Positions 23,236 to 35,944 of a stretch of 64,000 nucleotides of DNA are shown here, piece by piece; positions within the stretch are counted from its first letter, which is position 1; each line of letters opens with the position of its first letter. The stretch lies in contig RQTK01000078.1 of NCBI GenBank assembly GCA_003991915.1, forward strand, positions 666,156-730,155. Direction: 5' to 3'. The position numbers were made by a program, and so were the translations under genes. Under the pieces are notes generated by a model. It made no database searches, had not been told where the DNA came from, and saw nothing but the letters and a program-made list of their open reading frames with translations. The DNA comes from Elysia chlorotica (Eukaryota; Mollusca; Gastropoda; Plakobranchidae).

Positions 23236-24818
23236 GAGGTTATGAACAATAACAAAGATTGGCACATATACATCGAAATCCCAATAATTGAAAACGTCAA
23301 AGTGCTAACTGTTTACACTGTTAAAGTGTCCTTGATCAGATTCCCAGTTGATTCAGAGATAGTGAGCTCTCACACTGACCACCCTACGCTGCCGTAGCAC
23401 TAAAAGCGGACGTCGGTGCTCTGAGCGCAGTCTGCCCAATCAAGGAGCTTCTTACTTTTTACAAAAACACACATTTACAAAACTCCGGAAACAAGTAAGG
23501 TAAAATCATAAGTTTGAGTTAGATCAAGTGGATCTAGGCCACACAGAAAGTTGTTATTGATCTAAGAAGAAATTAAAACCAAAAATGCAATAGTAGAGTA
23601 ATGGGTGATTGAAAACCAAGAAGGATTCACTCAAATTATTAACCCATCAAAGTAACAAAATCCAATAGAAATTTCAACAGTCTTCGCACTTAGCGTTTAA
23701 ATCTCAATTAAAATATAAATAGACCTCCCAAGGCAAATCAATTCTTAGAACTTATATCAAACAGATTTAGTACAAAGCTCCAATTCTAGTCTATCGAACC
23801 AACACGTCTTTAAACTGTTATACCAACTTCAATACATTAGTACTTCAATTGAAACACTTTAATCCTACCCAAAAAGTGATATCTACTAACCCATCAAGAA
23901 ACACAACAACAATATGAACTATATCAGCAAGCGCAGTAACCACCCCCAGCCTTAAAGAAGAATCTACCCAAGAGCATAAACTATTTGATAAATATTACCT
24001 AATAAAAATGATGAGGTATTATTTAGACATGCCAGCACAGCCTACAACGAGGCGCTAAAAGGAAGTGGTTTCGACTAACAATTGTGTTTTAATGCTGATC
24101 TAAACGAACAAACAACAAAGGAACAAAAGAAAGAGGAAGATAATTTAGTTCGACCCACCATTTAGCATGGACGTCTCGACGAACGTCACACGGGAATTGA
24201 TAAACCTGATAGACAAGAACTTCCCCAGATCCAACAAATTACATTAAATGATTAACAAAAATGCAATAAAAGTCAGCTATAGTTGTCTCCCAAACATAAA
24301 ACAAACATTAATGAACCACAACAAGAACCTACTAGTAAAGTTTAACGCAAAGAAAAAAGCTGACGATGAACGAAAACTCTGCAACTGCAGAGTTGAGGCA
24401 ATAGATTGCCCTATTAGTGGCACTGTATCGTAAAATGTGTTGTATACAAAGCTACAGTCAGGTAAACAAAAAAGAACAAGAATGAAACATATATAGGGCT
24501 AACTGAAAACGAATTTAAAACAAGGTACAGCCACCACAAGTTATCGTTCAAAATACACCACAAGATGCGTGACACAAAATTAAGCAAGCAAAATTATTTT
24601 GACACTGAAAAACAACAACAGACCATCAAATACTTTGGGAAATCATAAGACAAGTAAAACCGTACACACCAATACAAAGTAGTGTTCCTTATGTTTAGAT
24701 GAAAAATTTTTAAATACTCAAAAAGAGAGAACAACTTTAAAACAAAGAAATGCGATCTTTTCTACTGCACCCACAGAAAACGATTCCCACTGTCAAACGC
24801 AAACAACAAACGATTGGC

Positions 24819-24855
24819 TTGACGAGAGCGGCAGCTCGAACTTCTTGAGACGCGA
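24819..24855 (+). ncRNA. Degenerate hammerhead ribozyme motif
   Basis: TTGACGA, a GAGC-GGCA-GCTC stem-loop, GAAC and a short stem followed by AC and GCGA mirror the motif 67 bp downstream. The first core base (C to T), the last A of GAAA and the U of the cleavage triplet are changed, so self-cleavage is not expected. Confidence 0.6.
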
Positions 24856-24881
24856 CAAGTATTAAGTGTTTTATGTATATA

Positions 24882-24922
24882 TCGCCTGACGAGAGCAGCA
24901 GCTCGAAACTCTAGAGTCGCGA
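24882..24922 (+). ncRNA. Hammerhead ribozyme with intact core
   Basis: All conserved parts are present in order. Stem I 5' strand TCGC is at 24882-24885 and core CTGACGA at 24886-24892. Stem II is GAGC / AGCA loop / GCTC at 24893-24904. Core GAAA is at 24905-24908. A very short stem III CTCTAGAG spans 24909-24916, closed by a C-G pair. The cleavage triplet GTC is at 24916-24918, and stem I 3' strand GCGA at 24919-24922 pairs exactly with TCGC. Predicted cleavage follows base 24918. Hammerheads with minimal stem III, probably acting as dimers, are known from Penelope-like elements, and this one sits at the 3' end of such an element downstream of its endonuclease. Confidence 0.85.
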
Positions 24923-24944
24923 CAGATAATTAATTTTTATTACA

Positions 24945-25024
24945 TACACACACACACATATATAGATATATAGATAGATAGATACTAGATAAGTAGATAC
25001 ATACATACATAGACATAAATGCAC

Positions 25025-25055
<31 letters not shown>

Positions 25056-25085
25056 CATACATATATATACACGAACACACACACA
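24945..25085. repeat. CA/TA/GATA/CATA complex microsatellite
   Basis: Successive short arrays of CA, TA, GATA, CATA and AT follow the end of the Penelope-like fragment. Confidence 0.93.
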
Positions 25086-25089
25086 CTTT

Positions 25090-26525
25090 GGATGATTGGT
25101 AACGTTTTACGGTATCCGAAGAAATAAAAAACCTGGGGGCATACTCTTATATCGAAGAACCACTGACTATGGTAAAATGTTTTTTTCTCTCCTTGGTTTG
25201 CTGTTATTATTAACTGTATTTAAGTTTTAAAATTGGTGATGAAAGGTTGGCGCTGTACTTTGTTTTCTTCCATTCTGAGTGGAACAAGCTGGACTCCAAG
25301 AAGACTGGTACTTACTTTTTTGTACCAAACCAAATTCCAATCCTTAATCCGAATCCTCCAAGTAGTTTTTTTTTGCATCAAGACTTTTGTGATTTCCTCG
25401 TTTTCTTAGAAATAGCAATGCTTTCGAGTACACAGATTAAAAGAGTAATAAACCGTTGGGACAGTGAATAGATTAAAGCTGCGTTTTGTCTCTTTAATAT
25501 AGGATTGAGGGAAAAACGAAAAATAACACCTACACCCAGTAACATGATAATATTATTGCTACATACTCTAAACAAGTATTCGCCATAGCTTCGATGTCCA
25601 GACTATGCTAATACCTATTGTAAAAATGGCTTTTTTATTGAATTTTTGACAAAGCCCGCGGCATCATGCGATTCCATCATTTGTCGTGGCTTCCGTACTC
25701 TGGCTAAGCAATGAGGACCACGCTCGAATAATTTCTCTTTACAATAATTTTGTACTTTCGCAGTAATCAAATGTTCCAGACTTCCCCTTCGCAGGAAGAA
25801 AATCGCCTCTTGTACACGTTTTACTTTCATATTCCGTAAACCTAATTGATATACTTATAGCATATTATCTAGAATTACATTCTTTTTAGGAATCAAAATG
25901 CATAAACCCGGGTCGAGATAATTCAGACCCAAGCCCACTACATTGCAATAGTTTATCTTAAAAGGTTGAACCCAGATATCTTTGTATGGTCGTCCAATGT
26001 TATCCATTCAGTCATCGAATGATAATAGTGGCATAAATTAAATTTTTCTTTATTAGATTACAGCGAAATCCTGACTTTATAGTTTAGGTATTATTCGTTG
26101 CTTCAGTTTGAAAAAATGCGTTCCTTATAAACTCAGATTTACCACATTAATTAGTAAAACATGTTTGTTTATCAACACTAAAAATAAATATACTTCAACA
26201 AAATGATCAAACTTTGATTGCCGCCAATGATTCTGTAATCAACAATGAGATAATTTGCTTATATGAGATAGAAGGTAAACATGTTATGTCAGTTTTCGTC
26301 CAGCCTTGATGTTTTGCATTTTGAAACATAATAAAAATTACAGATCTATTTGCTCTAAGATTACGAACGGTTATAAGCCTTATAGTTACAGCCATTCAAC
26401 TTCATTCCACCCGGAAATACTTGAAAGCTTGAAAGTCTATAGGATGTCGGCTTAACCCGAAACTTGGACATTCACTAACTATTCTTTGTAAAAAGTTCAG
26501 CTGTCCCTTCCTGTCTGACCTAGCT
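25090..26525. other. Anonymous AT-rich DNA
   Basis: Nothing is recognised. A 71-codon minus-strand frame (25615-25830) reads like an ordinary basic protein segment (RRGSLEHLITAKVQNYCKEK) but has no identifiable domain or splice context. Confidence 0.45.
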
Positions 26526-26529
26526 TTTC

Positions 26530-26937
26530 CTCACCACTTTAAAAAGCTTATTTCTAGCGGATCTAATCCACTCCAAAATCGAGTCTTCCTATAATTTTAA
26601 GTCAATTTCTGAGAGGACCATCTCTATCGACCGACTATTACTGGACGCTCAGATGTCCACTTCCTTTGAGCTGAAGGGAAAAACGGGGATCCTGGGCAGG
26701 ACGGCAGACGCTTTGGTCATCTTATTTGATAGTGTTGCTTTGATTTCTTTTCACTCCTTTTTTTGGAGTAAATCTTCCCCAATTATGTTTTCTCTCCCTA
26801 TTTTCATTGCCTTTTCGATATCCACCGATGCTAGAGAGATGCCTCAGGTCTTGGTTCAGCAAACTATGGGAGAGTTGATCGTGTCAATTCTTTACGGCCC
26901 AATTAGACTCTCAACAACACTATTTGTCAACCTATAA
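26530..26937 (+). CDS. Unrecognised 135-codon open stretch
   Basis: A frame stays open from a TAG near 26520 to a TAA at 26935, long for DNA this AT-rich; the first ATG is at 26653. The translation contains KSISERTISIDRLLLDAQ, KGKTGILGRTADALVILF, a hydrophobic segment and STDAREMPQVLVQQTMGELI. A second frame (26924-27205) overlaps its end. I know no family with these motifs. The pair may be remnants of an old transposon or gene, or chance. No acceptor, donor or promoter was identified. Confidence 0.2.
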   Translation, partial: LTTLKSLFLADLIHSKIESSYNFKSISERTISIDRLLLDAQMSTSFELKGKTGILGRTADALVILFDSVALISFHSFFWSKSSPIMFSLPIFIAFSISTDAREMPQVLVQQTMGELIVSILYGPIRLSTTLFVNL

Positions 26938-27209
26938 GTCCGGTATGGCCTCCATCCAGTTCCGATTACTATTATCTTCATGTCAATTGTACTATGAAAA
27001 AGAACTTCAAATTGCACTATTACATTATTTACACTTTGCTGGTAAAATCGGCATTTCGCACACATGTTCCAGTCCTCTAAACCAGTTTTGCCTCAGACTC
27101 TTTCAGCGGGCATTGCACAATGTCGCCATATCAAACAAGCTTAATGTTTGGTCCAATGACAAGTTACTTCAATTACATGTGCCTTTTTGTAATCGCGAAA
27201 TGTGATTCC

Positions 27210-29790
27210 CTTTAAAATGGTACTTCTTCATAAGGTATGATTGTCTTCGAGGCAAAAGTAAATTTGGCAAAACTGTTAGAGCTAAAACTAAAATTTAAAG
27301 TAAAAATTTGAAACAGTGTGCTTTACTTTACTTTATCAAGAACAAAAAAAATATAACCAACTAAAACAAAAGCCAACAACGGACAAACAGAAGCTATAAA
27401 AGCTTAACACCACAACGACCATAACAATAAGACCAAAATAGGTTTAAATTTAAATTGTTGATACAATGTAAGAAAAGACAAGCTAGCTATAACGATAACT
27501 GTGTTTTATTTACATAGTTTTTTTTCTATATTAGAAAAACAAAAACAAATGTTGAAATAGCATACAGCAGACAAAATACTGAACATAGATAAAGTAACTG
27601 CTTAGTTATTGACATTCATGTCAAAGGTAAAACACAATACAACTCTGAGACACTAACGCCACACCGATAAAAAGCCTTATAAAATAAGATGACTAAACAA
27701 AAAGAAAAGGAACCCTATGCAGCAGTATGCGAACTAATTTGATTATTCCAGACCATAAAGTTCATGCAGGATTGTCAAGTACGGACCAAATTAAATAAGA
27801 AAAAGAAGAACAAAAAAAAAGGTAAAACGCCACCAAAGAAAGAAGAAGGCAAAGCAGAAACAAACGAAATAAGTAAAGGCACGATTTACAAAATCAAACT
27901 GAAATACTTGTCATTGTCAGTAACTTTGGCTAAGAACTTAACCGCGGAAATGGAGTTAACCAAATATTTGTGAGAACCCAAGACGCACTGAGTGATACTG
28001 TTTATCCAATCAAACACTGGGCAGGGCACGCAGTCACGCAACACTGGTACTGCTGGGATCGTCCAGGGGCTACAGTTTCCTCCCATTAGCAGTGTCCATG
28101 GCTTCGTTTACGCGTACGCTCTTGCCTTCCTAAATACACCTACTCGATAAATCCTTCGATTCATATATTTCTCCTTCCCAAATGGATCTAGTCATTGAAA
28201 TCTGTTTTGGATGCTTATTGTCTTTTCTTTTGTGTGTGCGCAAAATTTTAATATCTAGGCCTACATGGCTTTTGTCAATATAATATTTGTTATCGTCGGC
28301 TATTATATTAACGTGTAAGACCCAATGATTTATGATTGTTTACGTTTTACTCTGCTATTATGAGCTAATCTATCTTAAAACTGCTATATTTTACTTCTTA
28401 AAATGTCTATACTCTTTAGGTTATAGTCTTTATAAGAACATGATCTCTGGTGAAGTGTATTCTTTAAATACCTTATTATTACCCACCTTTTCGATTTAAC
28501 AATGCACTCACTTAGTTTTGCTTCTCTCCACATATAATTATACCTGTCTTGATCCCTTACATTTATCTCTCGTTGCGTGGCAGTGAAGCTGGATTCTCGC
28601 TCTAGCCCGCTGGTTTTCCGTTCGAAATTGAGATGTACCGAAAACACTTGGTCTAAAAAATCACCACTTTTTTTTCAAGCACCAGCATGAGAAAAATTGG
28701 CGCACTGATAACAAGGGAAAATTTAGAAAATCACTTAAAACAAATCATATCAAATTGCTTTTTTACGGATATGGCGAAGACAGTCTTGACTTTTTAGAAG
28801 AAAGTCGTTGGCTTGATTAATATTTAAAACTAATAATTTGCTATCTGCCAATAATTATTGCTCTTTATTTGTGGCAGGTAAACTATCTCGGGCAAAAGCA
28901 ACTAATAAGCTTTATTTGTCACGTGACTGACTCTGAAAGTATCACGGAAGACGAATGCAATTCCTAACTTTTTACAATATTGTTTGACAAAACAGTAATT
29001 TTAAACTTCTGCGTTGGCACAACACTTTGCTACTACAATCCGTAAAGGCTAATTTTTATAAAATTATATCTAATCTATATACCATCCATTTCTTAGATTT
29101 CTCATCCCGATTGTATGGCCCATCATGTTGAGTTGGTTCAGATAGCCAAACAATAGTACATTGTACCGGTTATAATATTCCTTCTGACACTTGCGAAGAG
29201 GAACAAGGACTGCTAAATTTTCATTGTGTTCAGATTTTGTCACCAATCCTCTTAATAAAGAATTTATAGGACATTACGTGAACCAATGTCCGAGAGTTTT
29301 AAGTGAGCAATATATTTATTACCACGTGTCCAGCATCTCACAATGATAAAATGAACAAAGTCGAACAGTTGATGATATTAGAGAGGAATATTTTTTTCTA
29401 TTCTCACGAAAAAACAAAACAATCAAGGTAGAGTATATAAATAGTTCTCGAACCATCTTCCTTTTTCTTTATTACTCCCATGAACTATTATTTGGAAATA
29501 GTGCACGATAGCATTCAAAATTATAGTTTCATAAAAGTAAAGCGATAGTTGCTTTTGTCAGTATGTATGGTATTGCAGCTTAAAAGCCTTTAACTTTTTT
29601 ATGACTGAAAGCAGTTTCCTAAAACCAAAGCAATACCTGACAAAGATGTCTGCAGCACTTAATTAAATTTAATCTTCTCAGAAATGCATTAGGTGTAATT
29701 CACTTTTATAAACTTCTAAGAACTGGTTTACTTTCATTTGTATTACCAAAGCCTATTTTTGTGTTATTTTTGTGTTCTAATCCTCGCTTT
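27210..29790. other. Anonymous AT-rich DNA
   Basis: No exon or mobile element is recognised. A lysine-rich frame at 27764-27973 reflects A-rich composition. Confidence 0.5.
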
Positions 29791-29796
29791 CTCTCT

Positions 29797-29797
29797 A

Positions 29798-29845
<48 letters not shown>

Positions 29846-29870
29846 ACTCTCTCTCTCTCTATTTCTCTCT
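29797..29870. repeat. (TC)n microsatellite
   Basis: A CT array with a few TTTC and TCAC interruptions. Confidence 0.95.
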
Positions 29871-29879
29871 ATGTTTGCT

Positions 29880-31380
29880 TCCTTTGTCTCTTCATTCGCT
29901 CACTATCTATAGATCACTAAAGTACTATTTAGGTCATCTGGGTTCTAAAGACACTCATCTGCGACAAGCCGAGGCAACTGCGTGCACTTTAATAGCATCT
30001 TTGAGCACATTATCTCCTGCCAGCGGCGCTTCCATCTTTCCGTTGACTGCCTGACCCCAGGATGTCAAGAATTCTTTCCTGGCGCGGCAGCGGAAATCCT
30101 GTGAAGGGTTTGCACCTGAGGCTTATAATCCAGTGACAGTCATTGGCATGCGCCCTTCAACACGTGCTCTGGCGCTTGCCACCAAGTTGTTCAGAACGTC
30201 CCAAATACAGCCATTAGATCTTTATTTCTGTCAGTTGGCAGCAGACATTTAGTGAATCTAACATTCTGTTTTTGTACCCCCTTATAATTACGTTACTACG
30301 AACTAGAGCAACCCGACTGATAAGGTCCACACGTTAATCTTGATTGAGGGTTCTATGGCAATGGTTTCTTTCCTGGGGATATTTCAGCACCAATCATTAT
30401 CACTGCTTGAAGTTTACGAGAAGATGGTCCAGTGTAGGATTTTGCTCTAGGCTGTATAACTTCATTGGACAACTCCACATTGAAGAGTTGAGGAAATTCC
30501 ATATTCCCTCCCATGGTCATGTTCAACGAGAAGAAATTGACTTTGGTGCTTCGGGTTTAGGCTAACATTTCTCATTAGACATAATAATTCTATGGGGTTA
30601 AATGAAACGGCGTGAATATATTTCCATTGAAAAACGGTTTACTTCGGGCAAACAAAATTTTTTTCTTGAAACGAATATTACTTTTAAATAAACTAGTTGA
30701 CAACTGCATATAAGTAGGTTTAGGAAAAAAACAAAAAAATATTACAATGATAAATATAGACAAGTAAAGTATTTTCTTTCCTTCTTGGTAGTTTTTTTAA
30801 TACTCTAAATATTCTTAATGTAATGGAAAACTGTTATCGATATATTTTATTTTCTATTTGTTTAGATATTTTTAAAGCTTTTCATTATGCAATAGGAATT
30901 ATGTGTGTTTCTGTTAGTTTGTGCATGGTTATGTGTGAGTGTAGGGGTGTGTGGCCATGAATATTAGGTATCCTTATAAGATGTCTCAAGAGACGGTATG
31001 GGCATTCCTCATGCATCAAACTAGGATAACATTCTTAAAGTGTGTTGTTTCTGTACCCTTCCTGCTTAAGAGCATAAATCTACGCGCTAATCTTACAGCT
31101 ACTTCTTTCAATTACCTTCATGGTTGTTTTGATCTACGAGATGCTTTTGAATGAATAGAAGCATTGATCTGAAACGTTTCTATTTCACCCTGTTCTTTAA
31201 TTACCAAACAGCGAAAAACACCTTTAAAAACCGATATACATTTTAGGAATTTGTACATGAGAAAAACAACAACAAATGGATATCCTTTAACTGTAATTTA
31301 ATGTTCATGTGCAGTATTAAAAAATAACAACAATTAAAACAGATAAATGATAATAAAAATGACGGTAATAATAAAGATAA
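29880..31380. other. Mostly anonymous DNA with a GC-richer patch
   Basis: Bases 29930-30240 are GC-richer than the neighbourhood (CCTGGCGCGGCAGCGG and similar), with short open frames on both strands that match nothing I know. The rest is AT-rich. The patch might be an old repeat or exon. Confidence 0.35.
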
Positions 31381-31382
31381 TA

Positions 31383-31384
31383 AA

Positions 31385-31420
<36 letters not shown>

Positions 31421-31584
31421 NNNNNNNNNNNNNNNNNNNNNNNNNNNNNNNNNNNNNNNNNNNNNNNNNNNNNNNNNNNNNNNNNNNNNNNNNNNNNNNN
31501 NNNNNNNNNNNNNNNNNNNNNNNNNNNNNNNNNNNNNNNNNNNNNNNNNNNNNNNNNNNNNNNNNNNNNNNNNNNNNNNNNTTA

Positions 31585-31667
<83 letters not shown>
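31383..31667. repeat. (TAA)n - N gap - (TTA)n
   Basis: A TAA array (31383-31420) runs into 161 Ns (31421-31581). The other side is a TTA array (31582-31667), the reverse complement of the first. Isoleucine-rich and X-containing open frames here are artefacts. Another (TAA)n array is at 31909-31961. Confidence 0.97.
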
Positions 31668-31918
31668 TAATGTTGATAGCCTGGTGTAGTGTATGCTACA
31701 TAGTGATTCTTACATGAGGATCTTTATCAATTCCATTTTTAATTATTCACCGTTAAAAACGATGATTGGCTAGAGTCTATTTCTCTATAATAAAATATTT
31801 GTTTTCTTATTGTCACTGTTGTATGAGTTTGTTTACTATTTTCCCTTTTTGAAATGCTTTTGTTTACATAAATTTACTTAATCTAACCCTAAATTAGAAA
31901 AAAAATAATAATAAAACA

Positions 31919-31959
<41 letters not shown>

Positions 31960-31961
31960 CC

Positions 31962-33130
31962 TAATATAATGGAACTAATCCCAAAAGCAGATTCTACAAA
32001 AGTTTGCGATGCATTATTAGTGTCAAAAATTTACTTGGGCATGATCTTAAAGTTATGAAAACACTCCATTTTTCTCATTTGAGCATATTGGACCGAAAAT
32101 TGCCAAGAAAAATGTTACTTATGTTATTTGTATAAAACGCTTTTTCGATAATACACAATAATCTGTGTATATGTGAAAACTAATGAACGGAATTTAGGTT
32201 TTATTTGTTCTTGTATTTTTGTTTAAAGTGTGTTTTTTTAATTAAAAAAATGTAATCTAAATTTTGTTAAATTTCGATTGTGACTGACTATTCGCGACAC
32301 CACGGTTGATCTTATTTCATCCAAAATGAAAAAGGGTTCCAGCTGTCTGTTGCGATCGTTTCTTTCTATTAAATTGGCAACCTTTTAAATGAGATGTATC
32401 TGTGAGTGTTTGTTTATTTGTTTGTTTGTTTGTTTGTTTTTAAACAAAAGGTTACGCTTACTTCTTCTTTAACTATTAATTTGAAGTTATGACATGTATA
32501 ATAATTTATAAAGAATATACAAACCACTTTATTAGATGCATTGACGTTCTTACATTTTCTTATCTTATTCATCCATGTTAAGAATGGAAGAGCCGAAAGA
32601 GAGATAAACGTGCCATCTTATAGGAACAAAAACAAAAAAGAAACCAGTAACTGGGTACTGTTGTTAAATATTCATTTAATTATATGATACAAAAACAAGT
32701 CTAAATTGATCATTCACGTTTTTTTAGGCGGGGAGGGGTGGGGGGGGGTTCTATTTTTCATAGATTGCTAAGGAAAACAAACCAGAATGAAGGAATCGAA
32801 ATCTGTAGACGGTAAAACTGAACCACCACCCCACATTTTAAGAAGACCAAGACACGGCGTCTTTTTTTAAAGGTTAGTCATCTTCACAGCCGTTGGTACA
32901 ACTGAATCGTGTAAATCAGAAATTAGCGGTGTCTGGGATGTAGAGGCTTTCAGATTGAGTTCGGGTAACAACGTTGCTCTGTTTGGCAAGGCCGGTAAAC
33001 AGCAGTTACACGGACATTACCCGGGCCCTGTGCAGACAGACCTTGCGTCAACAGATCCAACTAAATGCGATTTAAGTCAATTGAATTCCGGGGCGTGATA
33101 TATATGTCTGGTACTTTCAGCGGTGTCAAA
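31962..33130. other. Anonymous AT-rich DNA
   Basis: A TTTG array lies at about 32408-32440 and a G-rich run at 32728-32750. The segment 32880-33060 is GC-richer without recognisable coding content. Confidence 0.5.
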
Positions 33131-33149
33131 TAACACTGTTTTCTTCTCT

Positions 33150-33202
33150 ATTTCAATGGTCTCTCTGTCTCTCTGTCTCTCTCTATCTGTCTCTCTCTGT
33201 GC

Positions 33203-33251
<49 letters not shown>

Positions 33252-33371
33252 AAGCGTTCTCTCACAACGCCTATTTCTCTCTGTGTATGCCTCTTTGTGT
33301 GACTCTTTCTGTTTCCCACCCTCCCTCTCTTTATGTTTCTATATATATATATATATATATATCTGCCTTTT

Positions 33372-33415
<44 letters not shown>

Positions 33416-33452
33416 CTGTCTGTCTGTCTGCCTGTCTGTCTGTCTGTCTCTT

Positions 33453-33500
<48 letters not shown>

Positions 33501-33510
33501 TTTGCCCTGC
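33150..33510. repeat. Compound CT / TA / TATC / TGTC microsatellite
   Basis: Arrays of CT (33150-33252), TA (33340-33361), TATC (33372-33404), TGTC (33413-33449) and CT (33455-33495) follow each other. Poly-LS and YIY open frames are artefacts. Confidence 0.95.
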
Positions 33511-34347
33511 CCACGTAGTTCTTACGATCTAAAAGTAAAATATCCTGAGTTCCGCAGTTCTTAGCAATACGATTGTATTGAAAGACCTTTCGGAATTAAA
33601 TGGCAGATCGCCACTGCGGATTTCATTTCTTTATAAATTAAGTTCTAAGAAACCAGACAAGAATAATATGCCATTAGACAATCAATATTCTCTCTCCTGT
33701 ATACCTTTCCCAATTGTGTGACCTTATTGTTTAAATGGTAGATTGGCAAATGTGACATTTATAACGGCGACTAAGAGCAAAGCAGAAATTAATTGATTGT
33801 TTAGATATTGTTTAAAATACAAACTCGATCCATAATCAGACATAATTATTATTGGTACACGTTGGTTTTTAATATGGCGGTGAATATATTTTCTGCATGC
33901 AATTTTTTTCCTTAACCCTAAAAGTTTCGGAGCAAAACTGCCAAGTCAAGCAAACTGACGCTGGTATGTAGGAGACATATTTTTAAATGACGTAGGAAAA
34001 CATTGTCGTTAAAATCGAAAAAGAAACAACTCAAGTCAAGCGAAAAGGGAAGTGAAAATGGATACTATGTACTTGTCTATATTTTATTTCACGTCAGAAA
34101 TTCTAGTAGGGGGGCGTACAATTCCACTCTAGATTTTGAAATGAATATCAGACAAAGGAAATTGGCGCAAAAAACTGTATTAGCTACTATTCGCCACTTC
34201 ATGTTGCATTGGGATACCACTTACTTTAAGTTGTACTTGGATTTTAAAGGTTAAGAAAAACAAGTACTTAGCTTTATATAATTCTATAGTTGACAAAATT
34301 CAAAGTGAATATAAGTATATTTGTAATGACAAAGATGTACCGTTGTG

Positions 34348-34483
34348 TCAGAAGTGATATCGGGCAGAAGTCAGAAATAACGTCTTGTATCCTGCTATCT
34401 TCAGGTTGACAGTGATGGGTTCCCCAGTCACGGACATGCCACTCACCACTGCAGATGTCAGTTCTCTATAAATTGTTCTAGGA
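34348..34483 (-). CDS. Possible terminal exon, unrecognised
   Basis: On the minus strand a GC-richer patch in AT-rich DNA reads RELTSAVVSGMSVTGEPITV then NLKIAGYKT and ends in TGA at 34348-34350. A TTTTCTGGTGTCCTAG acceptor lies just upstream; a second possible acceptor is CATCTGCAG. The sequence reads like a beta-rich extracellular protein segment, but I cannot name a family and no partner exon was found. Confidence 0.3.
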
Positions 34484-34489
34484 CACCAG

Positions 34490-35940
34490 AAAATAACATT
34501 ATGCCTCTATCTTACATATTTTATATGTAAACAAATCACTCACTGTTCTTAGATAATATGACATACAAAACATAGTAACCAGATATAGCAACAGTATGTA
34601 CAGCCTCATCGCTTCTAACAGTTTTGATAAAAATAATGATATATTTTAATTTTTTTGTAAACTCTATAAATTATCAATAAAACTACCAGAAGACTGTAGA
34701 TTATGGCTATACACACAGTATGTGCTTGTGTTTTAAATAATCCATGAAAAGTTTTTGAATTTCCTCAGTGACTTTTTGATATTCATAGCATTGTTAAAAT
34801 CCCAATCCAGTCATGCAGCTCTTAAACGCTTTTCGATATTGCCCATTTCATGGTATGTAATGGGAATTAGAGACTCTATCTCCCTAAGCATGGATATCAT
34901 GACAAAATCGATTTACTCTGAACTAGAACTGCACCTCTATCTTGACGCCTTTTATTTTCTCGAAAAAGAGATACGCTGTACACAAAAACAACAACAGGAA
35001 ACAACAAACAAAAAACCCCCCATGAACGTCAAAGATGATCGTCACGACATTTTGTTGACTTGATACCGTTTTTAAAGTCTTTCTTTTTTATACTAGAACC
35101 AAATGAAAAACAAGCTCTTTATGATATAATTTATAATTCAATTACCTCAGTCAACACCCTAGTGAGGTTCTTGCCTCGATTTAAATACGGGTGTGAGGTC
35201 TGTTATTCATTAGCAATAGCAAAATAGCATCTGGCATTATAGTTGTTTATTTCGGTTTCACGTCACACCGAATTTTAACTTCAAAATATTATGGGTATGA
35301 GGAATAAAACCTCCAGCTCAACCAAGCTAGCGACGCATTATATTTCACTTTAAATGAAAAGAAAATTATGTATTGCATGAAAGCATTTATCCATATATTA
35401 GAAAAATAGTGCTCATTGTGGGCTCCCCACCTTGATATTTGCCCATCTCCACAGACTTACTCAATCACTTGAAAATTACAAAGCATTTTTTTATGAACCA
35501 CTATGCATAGGAAGAGGGACATACTGACCACCACTTTTTAAAAAAATTCAATGTACCCCTCCTGCAAAGGCCAATCTGTATTACAAGGTAATCTCTTTCC
35601 TCTTCATTTTTGTATATGTAGCGCGCTTAAAGGGTGGGGGGGGGGGGGCGGTGTGCACTTTTGCACTTGAGAGCGGTAATTCTTCAAAAAATAATCACCG
35701 CAGACTTCACCAGTCACTTAAAAACAAAGACAACTGGCTCAGGAGTAATCTAGAATCTAATCTTTATTATTATTATTTGATCAAGAAGCATGGCTCAACT
35801 GTATCATAAACAGAATTTAATTGTGGAAGATCTAGAACTAGTACGATGGCAGGTGATAAAAAGAGACGTCGTTTAAGACGATCCAGATACTTAGCAACAA
35901 CACTCAATTCAAATTAAATCCCCTCAACCACACAATCACT
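34490..35940. other. Anonymous AT-rich DNA
   Basis: The plus-strand frame 34755-35063 matches nothing known. A poly-G run sits at 35635-35649. No gene is recognised. Confidence 0.5.
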
Positions 35941-35944
35941 ACTT

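Larger units (their letters stand above)
23867..24930 (+). mobile_element. Penelope-like retroelement fragment, copy 2, with GIY-YIG domain
   Basis: The first 569 bp equal copy 1. The copy then continues in the order expected of a Penelope-like element: CVVYKATV (24434 onward), TYIGLTENEFKTRYSHHKLSF, KMRDTKLSK, an FG-S region and a C-terminal CTHRKRFPLSN. This is the GIY-YIG endonuclease domain that distinguishes these elements from LINEs. The copy is broken several times and lacks the RT core, so it is inactive. Its 3' end carries two hammerhead motifs and is followed by a CA/TATA/GATA-rich microsatellite from about 24945. Confidence 0.85.
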
